Shown here: positions 6,837 to 12,050 of the stretch, in pieces
How the letters are laid out: every line of letters begins with the position of its first letter
How positions within the stretch are numbered: the stretch's first letter is position 1
Assembly (NCBI GenBank): GCA_041481485.1
Contig: JBGPBY010000193.1
Location: forward strand, 1-12,050
Source: JBGPBY01 sp041481485
Lineage (GTDB): Bacteria; Acidobacteriota; Terriglobia; 20CM-2-55-15
Direction of reading: 5' to 3'
Length of the DNA stretch: 12,050 nt
Notes under the pieces: model-generated
Databases searched by the model: none
Told to the model about the DNA's origin: nothing
The model's input: the letters and a program-made list of their open reading frames with translations, nothing else
Made by a program: the position numbers and the translations under genes

Positions 6837-7865
6837 TTGCCGCAGACGAGAAGACCGATGTCCACAAGCATTCGGAAGATCTCCTGACGCAGCACAAACC
6901 TCGACTTGCGCCACATTGCGCGGCGCGCGCAACAAAGTATCTGACGGTGCGCGGACCAGATCGCGTTGTTCTGCGGCGATCGCATCAACAATCTGAAAGA
7001 AGAGTGGCGCGGCCGCCTGCACACCCACAAAGGCAGGATTCCCTTCTCCGTTGAAGTTACCTACCCATACGAGGAGCACGTATGGCCCGAATACTCCTGC
7101 CGACCAGGCATCACGAAATCCCCAGGAGGTTCCGGTTTTCCACGCCACCGGCACACCGGATCGCGCGCTCATCATTTCGCCCTCGGGGCGGGCATTGCTG
7201 CGCAATATGTCCATCGTCATGAAACTCGCTTCTTCCGAGAGCAGCCGTACGCCCTCAGACTGGGGATCCGTTTCACGCAGTCGCAACGGGTGCCACACAC
7301 CGCCGTTTGCAAGCGTTCCGTAAAGCGTGGCGAGTTCCTCCATCGTCAGGTCGCCGCCGCCGAGCGCGAGAGACAAGCCGTAATGATTCTCCGGTTCAAG
7401 GCCGGCGACGCCGGCGTCTTTCAGAAAGTCATATAGAGAGGGCCTGGACAGGCGCGATGCCAGCGTTACGGCGGGCACGTTGCGGCTTCGGATCAAGGCA
7501 TCGCGTGCCGTGATCGGACCGGAAAAGTTTCCGTCGAAATTTTCCGGACTGAACGGGCCAAAGGATACCGGCGCGTCTTTCAGCACCGTCATCGGGTGGA
7601 TAAGCCCCTGGTCCATCGCCAGCGCGTAGATGAACGGCTTGAGCGTCGATCCGGGAGAACGTTTGGCAGTCGTCCCGTTCACCTGTCCGGAAATGCTGTT
7701 GTTGAAGAAGTCCGCGGAGCCAACAACCGCTTTGACCTCCATGGTGCGGTAATCGACTAACAACGCCGACGCATTTTCGATCCCGAGGCGAGATGTGTGA
7801 AACTGGTGGAGCTGAAAAATATTAGAGCAACTCTCTGCATAATTGGCTTTTGCTATTTGCGGCAA
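6777..7865 (-). pseudogene. pbpC: Internal fragment of a PBP1C gene (transpeptidase domain only)
   Basis: A 362-codon frame containing the transpeptidase domain of penicillin-binding protein 1C, which crosslinks peptidoglycan. Catalytic motifs are intact: SPGSTLKP with S73 and K76, SRN at 127-129, KTGTSWGFRD at 243-252. The N-terminal glycosyltransferase domain (GT51) and membrane anchor are missing; clear homology begins near residue 24 (TSRLGIENA, base about 7796), where the sequence also turns AT-rich. At the other end homology stops after LPNA (base 6868), and the last 29 residues are read antisense through the end of the amidohydrolase_2 gene. The C-terminal BiPBP_C domain is missing too. 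The second pbpC in this window carries the proper continuation. Without an anchor or leader it is probably non-functional. Confidence 0.85.
6868..7070. repeat. Left copy of the duplicated pbpC segment
   Basis: Matches 11848-12050 at a constant offset of 4980 bases. I count 4 substitutions (6897, 6907, 6920, 6977) and no gaps in 203 bases, about 98% identity. The left border is sharp: the sequence before 6868 has nothing in common with that before 11848. The right border is not visible, because the other copy runs off the window; it may extend to about 7796, where this copy stops resembling PBP1C. Confidence 0.95.
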
Positions 7866-7987
7866 ACTGACAGGACCTTCTCAATTAATCGAATGTATAG
7901 CCTTCAGACGGTTACTTCACCTGGCCCGTGCAAGTACCTTCGCGATTGATATGTATCGAAAATTTGATCTGCGGATTGAAGAAGCAA

Positions 7988-8398
7988 TCACGCCTGAAAA
8001 ATCGCGACGCCGGATTGTCGGGCTGCGCGAATAAGGTCCCCATCGAGGCTGGCCAGCGGCAGGGCTTCGCGCAGGGCGATATCCAGGTAGGCGGCATCGT
8101 AAACCGTGAGGCCGTGGCGCTCGGCCAGCGCGAAAACGTGATCGTAGGAAAGCGGATCAGTCAGGTGAATGGGCAAATCCTGCAGGGAAACCAAAAACGC
8201 CTCTGCGTCAGTTTTCGTGATGCGGCCCCGCTTCATCCCCATGAGAACGCCATTCCGAACTTCGTAGGCCCAAAGCCGCGGTGCAATCGCTTCCATGGAC
8301 CGGGAAACGGATTTCAAAACAGCATTGGTGTAATCGGTGCGCTCATCGGGAAAACACCACGAGGCGGCAAGCGATGCGTCGAGTACGAGACCTGCCAT
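7988..8398 (-). CDS. vapC: VapC-family PIN-domain toxin
   Basis: A 136-residue single PIN domain, the Mg-dependent RNase toxin of type II VapBC modules, which typically cleaves tRNA or rRNA. The acidic residues are in place: D7 in VLDASLAASWCFPDE, E46 in LWAYEVRNG, D101 in TVYDAAYLD and D119 in SLDGDL. Length is normal and nothing looks broken. The ATG directly follows the antitoxin stop (TAG then ATG, no gap), which fits coupled translation with antitoxin first. It is preceded by vapB on the same strand, and no gene separates it from the pbpC fragment downstream. TA modules of this kind are often carried in accessory regions. Confidence 0.92.
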   Translation of the reverse strand: MAGLVLDASLAASWCFPDERTDYTNAVLKSVSRSMEAIAPRLWAYEVRNGVLMGMKRGRITKTDAEAFLVSLQDLPIHLTDPLSYDHVFALAERHGLTVYDAAYLDIALREALPLASLDGDLIRAARQSGVAIFQA

Positions 8399-8650
8399 CT
8401 ATGGGCGGCCGTGATTGATGTAATCTTGAACAGTCCAGCCTTCGGGATCAGGCTTTACCCGCTTTTGAATTTCGAGAATGCGGTCGGCTGCCCGCACGGC
8501 GCGGGTTTCATCGGAAGGGGCCTCTTCATGGACCAGCTCGTACACACGCCTCGTCACGAGATCCTGCACCAACTCGTCAGGTTCCTGCCCTCGTTTCGCA
8601 GCCAGGCTGCTGAGCTTCTGTTCCACGTCAGGGGTGAAATGCACTTCCAT
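8399..8650 (-). CDS. vapB: VapB-like ribbon-helix-helix antitoxin
   Basis: An 83-residue antitoxin. The N-terminal part (MEVHFTPDVEQKLSSLAA, then a second helix with PDELVQDLV) fits a ribbon-helix-helix DNA-binding dimer that represses its own promoter. The C-terminal part (about 50-83), charged and ending in GWTVQDYINHGRP, would be the flexible segment that wraps the PIN toxin. The start has no clear Shine-Dalgarno. A good promoter lies so close upstream that the transcript would begin about at the ATG, suggesting leaderless translation. Toxin follows with zero spacing. Confidence 0.88.
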   Translation of the reverse strand: MEVHFTPDVEQKLSSLAAKRGQEPDELVQDLVTRRVYELVHEEAPSDETRAVRAADRILEIQKRVKPDPEGWTVQDYINHGRP

Positions 8651-8656
8651 GGCTTC

Positions 8657-8685
8657 AGACTAGGGATTTGGCGGCTTTGTGTCAA
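8657..8685 (-). promoter_or_regulatory. Promoter of vapBC, TTGACA-17-TAGTCT
   Basis: On the minus strand, TTGACA (8680-8685) is a perfect -35, followed by a 17-base spacer and TAGTCT (8657-8662), a 4-of-6 match to TATAAT. Transcription would begin near 8650, the first base of vapB. The -10 contains the TAG stop of the preceding gene. Confidence 0.6.
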
Positions 8686-9157
8686 CGTGCGCCGGATCAG
8701 TGGCCGGAATTTCGTATGCCCGGTCGCGCCATCGGGCGGTGCTTCCAGCACGCGTTTCGATAAGTGAAACGACCCGCTCATACTGCTTAGATCGCTCCCT
8801 TTGGTTCGCGTACTGACGATCCTTTTCCGGCACGAAATTGAAAATCCTGAAATTCCGCCATTTTCTCCCGTCAAAAATCGAGGCCAGGAAATAACCGGAA
8901 TAACCGTAGTTTGTGTGTCTTCCTCGAATTGCTGCCCGCCCTGATGCATCTGTCTTGGGACGGATAGCAATATCTCCCGGTTTGAACGGAACTCTGACAA
9001 TGGCTAATTTTTCACCCGCAAGGGCCGTAAGTTCATCCTCGGTTTCTGTGCCGGTTGGAGTTTCCAAGGATGTTCGTGAAATCGGACTGTCTTTCACATC
9101 CTCGTAATAGTTAAAAACCTCTCCGGTATGTGTTATTGGCGCGCTGTTGTTAGGCAT
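8660..9157 (-). CDS. Hypothetical protein, charged, 165 residues
   Basis: I do not recognise this family. The protein has no signal peptide or membrane segment. Residues 1-50 are polar and probably disordered (TETEDELTAL); residues 50-125 look folded, with beta-like stretches around KPGDIAIRP, YGYSGYFLASIF and RIFNFVPEKD; then comes a basic helix rich in Arg, Lys and Gln, and a Pro-rich end. The ATG at 9157 has a GAGGG-like sequence very close upstream (2-4 bases). The gene ends inside the vapBC promoter, so it is separate from but co-oriented with vapBC. The open frame, charge pattern and possible ribosome site make it probably real. Confidence 0.5.
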   Translation of the reverse strand: MPNNSAPITHTGEVFNYYEDVKDSPISRTSLETPTGTETEDELTALAGEKLAIVRVPFKPGDIAIRPKTDASGRAAIRGRHTNYGYSGYFLASIFDGRKWRNFRIFNFVPEKDRQYANQRERSKQYERVVSLIETRAGSTARWRDRAYEIPATDPAHVDTKPPNP

Positions 9158-9187
9158 CTCCCTCGCTTTCGAACGTTGTTTTCTGCT

Positions 9188-9418
9188 TCACTTGAAACAG
9201 AATGCTTTCCAGAATATCGGTTGGCTGCATTTCGCCGTAGAAGGCCCCACTCCCGGAAAATCAGCCTCACCCCACTCCCGGAAAAGCCTCACCCGGCCGC
9301 TCGAACCGCTCAACTCTACGTAAGAATTGCTATGCGACATTGAATACCCGATTCCCGAGTCGCAGTATACTTCCGACCGGTCTCTTGAAATTACTATCTT
9401 CAGCGGCGTTGACGGCAC
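9188..9418 (-). CDS. Small ORF carrying the 44-residue repeated peptide, copy A
   Basis: A 76-codon frame from a GTG that directly follows an in-frame TAA. Residues 7-50 (KIVISRDRSEVYCDSG through LFREWG) are nearly identical to a segment of the ORF at 11004-11213: 2 changes in 44. Flanking residues differ. After the shared part, the frame crosses a short tandem duplication (giving GEADFPGVG) and ends in sequence with no protein character. There is no clear ribosome binding site. It lies in the same frame as, and 30 bases before, the 165-residue gene. I do not recognise the peptide. It could be a coding fragment carried by a repeat rather than a working gene. Confidence 0.35.
   Translation of the reverse strand: MPSTPLKIVISRDRSEVYCDSGIGYSMSHSNSYVELSGSSGRVRLFREWGEADFPGVGPSTAKCSQPIFWKAFCFK
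9245..9291. repeat. Imperfect 25/22-base tandem repeat
   Basis: Two adjacent units, 9245-9269 and 9270-9291, both read CCCCACTCCCGGAAAA followed by GCCTCA; the first has three extra bases (TCA). The distant copy at 11038 has a single unit, so the doubling happened only here, at the edge of the 132-base repeat. Confidence 0.85.
9270..9401. repeat. 132-base dispersed repeat, copy A
   Basis: Aligns without gaps to 11038-11169 (offset 1768). I count 7 substitutions in 132 bases, about 95% identity; similarity stops sharply at both ends. On the minus strand it corresponds to a 44-codon in-frame block. I see no terminal inverted repeats and no target-site duplication. Confidence 0.93.
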
Positions 9419-9518
9419 TTATCATGTCCATACTGAGAAGCACCCAGAACACGTTATTGCGAATGGTGTTGAGTCTGAGGCGGGTTACCGACTTGGCGGG
9501 CCGATGGAGGCATATTAA
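9324..9518 (+). pseudogene. Truncated 3' end of a gene upstream of the HEAT-like gene
   Basis: An open frame ending in TAA at 9516-9518, whose last base is the A of the next gene's ATG (TAATG), an arrangement typical of a coupled operon. The residues outside the repeat (GVDGTYHVHTEKHPEHVIAN onward, ending LGGPMEAY) look protein-like. Upstream, the frame enters the 132-base repeat and hits a TAA at 9321. The natural reading is that the 5' part of a partner gene was lost when the repeat arrived. Family unknown; chance is possible. Confidence 0.35.
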
Positions 9519-10522
9519 TGAAGATCAATCAGTTTGTCCGACATCTCATTTGGATAACGTCTTTCCTGATAGTTGGGCATGGGCCGTTGCAAGCACAGGA
9601 CTGTGGGATTTCTGTCGCCGTAGCTTCAGCCAAGGCCTCCTATGCGTTGGATGATCTGATCGCGGTGAATGTGACGTTTAGCACGCAAGCCTCACCAGAA
9701 TCACTGCGATTTATCTACACTGCCCTACAAGACCCAAGTGGCGTGTTTCTGAATATCCAGCCCACGCGTGATTTAGTGCGGTCACCCGACCTCCCCGCTC
9801 TTTCCGGTGGTATAGACACGCGTATTCAGATTCCTGCATGGCGAACCTTGACGACTCAAGTCTATCTGCAACGATTCCTAGATGGTTTCCACTTGGGGCA
9901 CTATGACATCCCGTGGGATATCAAGGTTCCCTGTGAAGGGAAAGGCAAACCGCTCACTGCAAAGGGGATTCTCGGGATTGACATCGAATTGGAACGCAAT
10001 GCGGCGGGAAAGAACGCTATTTTGCAGTCGGAATTTGCAGAATTTTTGGTCGCGGCTCGGGCGCTTCCGCTAATGGGTACCAACAGCTTTCAAGAAACCC
10101 CCTTTCGCAGACAAGAGGCAATGGAAGCCTTGGGATTAACTCGGTCACCATTAGTAATTTCGTATCTTGAACAACTGACCAACGATGACAGCTACCTTCA
10201 GGAGCAAGCCTTCAAAGGATTGGCAAAATTCTCCGGAAATGAAGAAGCAAAAAGAGTCATTTATCAGAGCCTGCAATCCCAAAATCCAAGTGTAGTTACG
10301 CGGGGACTCGGTGTTCTCAACACCTGGCAGGTGCACTTAGCAGAGACTGACGTAAAATCCCTGTTACTTAGGGACAATCGAGCCCTTCAAATCGAAGTCT
10401 TGCGCTATGTGGGTTCGTCAAAAGACTCCAAATACCAAGCAATACTAGAGGAATTCGCCGGACATCCTGATCCCGCGGTTGCGGCCCAAGCAAGAGCCGC
10501 CATCCCACAGATCAAACACTAG
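9518..10522 (+). CDS. Secreted protein with C-terminal HEAT-like helical repeats
   Basis: 334 residues. Residues 1-27 are a Sec signal peptide (hydrophobic IWITSFLIVG, cleavage near LQAQ), and a Cys follows at 29. About 30-160 is beta-rich (VAVASAKASYALDDLIAVNVTF and later strands) and looks like an immunoglobulin-like or similar sandwich with a second Cys near 139. About 195-334 is helical, with repeated pairs such as QEAMEALGLTRSPLVISYLE, QEQAFKGLAKF and DPAVAAQARAAI, matching HEAT/Armadillo-type repeats used for protein binding. I cannot name the family. The start is supported by GGAGG at 9506-9510, 7 bases upstream. It is likely periplasmic or surface-bound. Its upstream partner is truncated. 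Confidence 0.8.
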   Translation: MKINQFVRHLIWITSFLIVGHGPLQAQDCGISVAVASAKASYALDDLIAVNVTFSTQASPESLRFIYTALQDPSGVFLNIQPTRDLVRSPDLPALSGGIDTRIQIPAWRTLTTQVYLQRFLDGFHLGHYDIPWDIKVPCEGKGKPLTAKGILGIDIELERNAAGKNAILQSEFAEFLVAARALPLMGTNSFQETPFRRQEAMEALGLTRSPLVISYLEQLTNDDSYLQEQAFKGLAKFSGNEEAKRVIYQSLQSQNPSVVTRGLGVLNTWQVHLAETDVKSLLLRDNRALQIEVLRYVGSSKDSKYQAILEEFAGHPDPAVAAQARAAIPQIKH

Positions 10523-10732
10523 CTTTGTGGGTGTGAGAGTGCCTCCGGTGAGGTTCCACGGCGCGATGATATTTCTCGTTCCGCCCGTTGCTTTTGGGTT
10601 CTTGTCGCTGTTGACGGTTATCGAGTGGAGGATAAAGAGTTCACATGCTCCATCGTGTTGTTGTGCGAATGCGACCTCGTTTTTCGTCAGTGCAATCGTG
10701 ATCCCGTTAGTCCGTGTCCCTTTGACCTCCAC
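10445..10732 (-). pseudogene. C-terminal fragment resembling DUF3883
   Basis: An open minus-strand frame (extending to 10801) whose core reads KYVEVKGTRTNG, then LTKNEVAFAQQH, ACELFILHSI and GTLTPTKLVFDL. This order (E-x-K motif, a T-x-NEV helix start, a central hydrophobic strand, a final TPTxxxxxL strand) matches the DUF3883 C-terminal domain, a probable restriction-endonuclease-like fold found at the end of larger ATPase or helicase proteins. Everything before the first strand is missing. The frame runs 78 bases antisense into the HEAT-like gene only after the domain has ended (about 10526). There is no ribosome binding site. It is best read as a truncated remnant. Family assignment is from memory of the motif pattern. 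Confidence 0.5.
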
Positions 10733-10994
10733 ATACTTCGTCTGCCCGTTTTTGGTGCAATGGGTCGTACTGCTTGCCTTTGATTTCGACGATGTACAGT
10801 CCTAACACCGAGAGGAGGGGATAAGTGCTTAGAAGTTGATCCGAAGTCTTTATCCAACTCTGAACTACTCTGCTATTAAAGAGTCTATCCGTAATCCACC
10901 GAAGTGCAGTTGTGAAGGAAATCCCATACGCAAGGGCGAGGATCACAAGAAGAGATCGAAAGTTCCGACTAACTGTGCGCAGAAATTTACGCAT
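10707..10994 (-). CDS. Small membrane ORF, unassigned
   Basis: A 95-codon frame: a basic start (MRKFLRTVSRNFR), a hydrophobic segment at about 13-33 (SLLVILALAYGISFTTAL), a soluble linker, a second hydrophobic stretch at about 55-68 (YPLLSVLGLYIVEI), then a short charged tail ending RDTD. The basic-then-hydrophobic layout is plausible for a small inner-membrane protein. There is no convincing Shine-Dalgarno before the ATG. The tail overlaps the DUF3883-like frame, so the natural end may have been replaced or a frameshift may join the two. I recognise no family. Confidence 0.4.
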   Translation of the reverse strand: MRKFLRTVSRNFRSLLVILALAYGISFTTALRWITDRLFNSRVVQSWIKTSDQLLSTYPLLSVLGLYIVEIKGKQYDPLHQKRADEVCGGQRDTD

Positions 10995-11003
10995 ACTTAT
11001 CGT

Positions 11004-11213
11004 TCATTGTAATCCGTCGTCCGTAAAATGCCCGATGCCCCACTCCCGGAAAAGCCTCACCCGGCCGCTCGAACCGCTCAACTCAATGTAAGAATTGCTA
11101 TGCGACATTGAATAGCCGATTCCGGAATCGCAGTAAACTCCCGACCGGTCTCTTGAAATTACTATCTTCTTCGTTTCCTCGACTATGAATCGATCAGCAC
11201 CAGGCAGAATCAC
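11004..11213 (-). CDS. Small ORF carrying the 44-residue repeated peptide, copy B
   Basis: A 69-codon frame with GTG start; the frame is open to 11223. It begins ILPGADRFIVEETKK, then the 44-residue block (KIVISRDRSGVYCDSG through LFREWG), then a short tail IGHFTDDGLQ. It differs from copy A at two block positions (G for E, I for V); most other base changes are silent. The N-terminal part reads more like natural protein than that of copy A, so this may be the older context. There is no clear ribosome binding site, and no signal peptide or membrane segment. Confidence 0.4.
   Translation of the reverse strand: MILPGADRFIVEETKKIVISRDRSGVYCDSGIGYSMSHSNSYIELSGSSGRVRLFREWGIGHFTDDGLQ
11038..11169. 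repeat. 132-base dispersed repeat, copy B
   Basis: Partner of 9270-9401, in the same orientation. Seven substitutions, no gaps. It contains one CCCCACTCCCGGAAAAGCCTCA unit at its left edge, where copy A has two. Confidence 0.93.
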
Positions 11214-11327
11214 AATTGATTCTCACTCTGAACGCACTTGCGATTCGACAGAAGTATCTGTCCAACGCAGTCGTTGGTGAAAGATGAATGATCGGCGATT
11301 GAAGTGCTCAATTACCCGGAGCGGTAA

Positions 11328-12050
11328 TCACGGGGCCGCCGCGACACTAAGTTCCCTGGAGTCCGACCGGCCGTGATCGTCAACGACTCGGAGAAGATAG
11401 CGGCCAGGCTGAGAAGGTTTCCAGCCCAAAGCCACGTTCGGCTTGCCTGAGCCGATGAAGTTGTCGTTTGCAAACCAGTACAAGGAACTGGCATCTCCAT
11501 CCGTGGTCGCTGCAAGAGGGACGCGATTCCGTTCCGGCTGCGATTCCCGCATGACATAGGCCGCTCCGCGCACCGGCGCCGTGATGGAAAGAGCGGCGCC
11601 GCGGTCCACTGCATCGCTGCATCCGCCCGAAGGAGGCACGCGACGTGGCATGCCGGCTTGAGCAAACAGTCGCATGAGATCGGAAGGCCAGTATTCGAAT
11701 ACAACCCTTTCGACGAACTCGGGGTCGTACGGCGGACAAGCAAGGCTGCCCGTGCGTTTGTCGATCATGACAGCCCGGTGCACATCGCTCACTCGTATCG
11801 GCGATTTTCCAGGCACGAACCAGGTTGTGGTACGCAGCGGACAATCTGCATTCGGAAGATCTCCTGACGCAGCACAGACCTCGACTCGCGCCACATTGCT
11901 CGGCGCGCGCAACAAAGTATCTGACGGTGCGCGGACCAGATCGCGTTGTTCTGCGGTGATCGCATCAACAATCTGAAAGAAGAGTGGCGCGGCCGCCTGC
12001 ACACCCACAAAGGCAGGATTCCCTTCTCCGTTGAAGTTACCTACCCATAC
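11328..12050 (-). CDS. pbpC: Penicillin-binding protein 1C, C-terminal part (5' end outside window)
   Basis: The last 240 codons of a pbpC gene whose 5' part lies beyond base 12050. It enters at VWVGNFNGEGNPAFVG, the end of the transpeptidase domain, continues through VCAASGDLPNADCPL, FVPGKSPIRVSDVHR and CPPYDPEF, and ends with a beta-sandwich of about 90 residues (ALSITAPVRGAAYVMRE through SSLYWFANDNFIG to ELSVAAAP). This is the BiPBP_C domain that normally closes PBP1C. Unlike the fragment at 6777-7865, this end is natural. PBP1C is a bifunctional peptidoglycan synthase of the Gram-negative cell envelope. Whether the N-terminal half is intact cannot be seen. Confidence 0.9.
   Translation of the reverse strand, partial: VWVGNFNGEGNPAFVGVQAAAPLFFQIVDAITAEQRDLVRAPSDTLLRAPSNVARVEVCAASGDLPNADCPLRTTTWFVPGKSPIRVSDVHRAVMIDKRTGSLACPPYDPEFVERVVFEYWPSDLMRLFAQAGMPRRVPPSGGCSDAVDRGAALSITAPVRGAAYVMRESQPERNRVPLAATTDGDASSLYWFANDNFIGSGKPNVALGWKPSQPGRYLLRVVDDHGRSDSRELSVAAAP
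11848..12050. repeat. Right copy of the duplicated pbpC segment
   Basis: Partner of 6868-7070, same orientation, about 98% identical over the 203 visible bases and still matching at the last base of the window. The left border lies inside the pbpC coding region, just after the codons for LPNA in the reading direction. Confidence 0.95.

Noticed and set aside
7928..8767. Plus-strand open frame of 279 codons across vapC, vapB and the next gene
   Set aside because: Antisense to three genes, two with clear PIN and RHH features; no ribosome binding site.
9270..11169. The 132-base repeats as ends of a composite transposon
   Set aside because: No terminal inverted repeats, no target-site duplication seen and no transposase between them.
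11312..11844. Other open frames on the minus strand over the pbpC end
   Set aside because: Out of frame with the PBP1C reading, which has recognisable BiPBP_C sequence.

Overview
The window reads like a GC-rich Gram-negative chromosome with many exported catabolic enzymes, probably an Acidobacteriota (Solibacter/Bryobacter-like). This rests on Tat leaders on consecutive genes, a PBP1C-type peptidoglycan enzyme and a small cluster of TAAC-loop palindromes near the left end. It is an inference from style, not from a marker gene. No rRNA, tRNA, CRISPR or transposase gene is visible.

Bases 1-408 hold no intact gene: a short run of palindromic repeats and a decayed C-terminal gene remnant. Bases 409-6836 form a co-oriented (+) catabolic block: an exported imidazolonepropionase-like amidohydrolase; a Tat-exported alpha/beta-hydrolase with a glycine-rich tail; an IorAB-type pair (2Fe-2S subunit plus Tat-exported molybdenum hydroxylase, overlapping by 4 bases); and a Tat-exported amidohydrolase_2 enzyme starting one base after the hydroxylase stop. 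A Mo-hydroxylase oxidising a (hetero)aromatic ring, with hydrolases opening or trimming the product outside the cytoplasm, is a reasonable reading. Two of these enzymes lack a residue that is normally catalytic in their superfamilies.

The rest (6777-12050) is a patchwork, mostly on the minus strand. It starts with an internal fragment of a penicillin-binding protein 1C gene (transpeptidase domain only). It ends with the C-terminal part of a second pbpC that runs off the window. The two share 203 visible bp at about 98% identity, 4980 bp apart, so the region between is bracketed by a recent segmental duplication. Between them lie a VapBC toxin-antitoxin pair with a consensus-like, apparently leaderless promoter; a hypothetical gene; two diverged copies of a 132-bp, 44-codon repeat; a secreted HEAT-repeat-like protein; a C-terminal fragment resembling DUF3883; and a small membrane ORF. 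The 8700-11300 stretch looks more AT-rich than the catabolic block, and several ORFs run antisense into their neighbours exactly where homology stops. This looks like an accessory insertion zone with truncated genes rather than one intact system.
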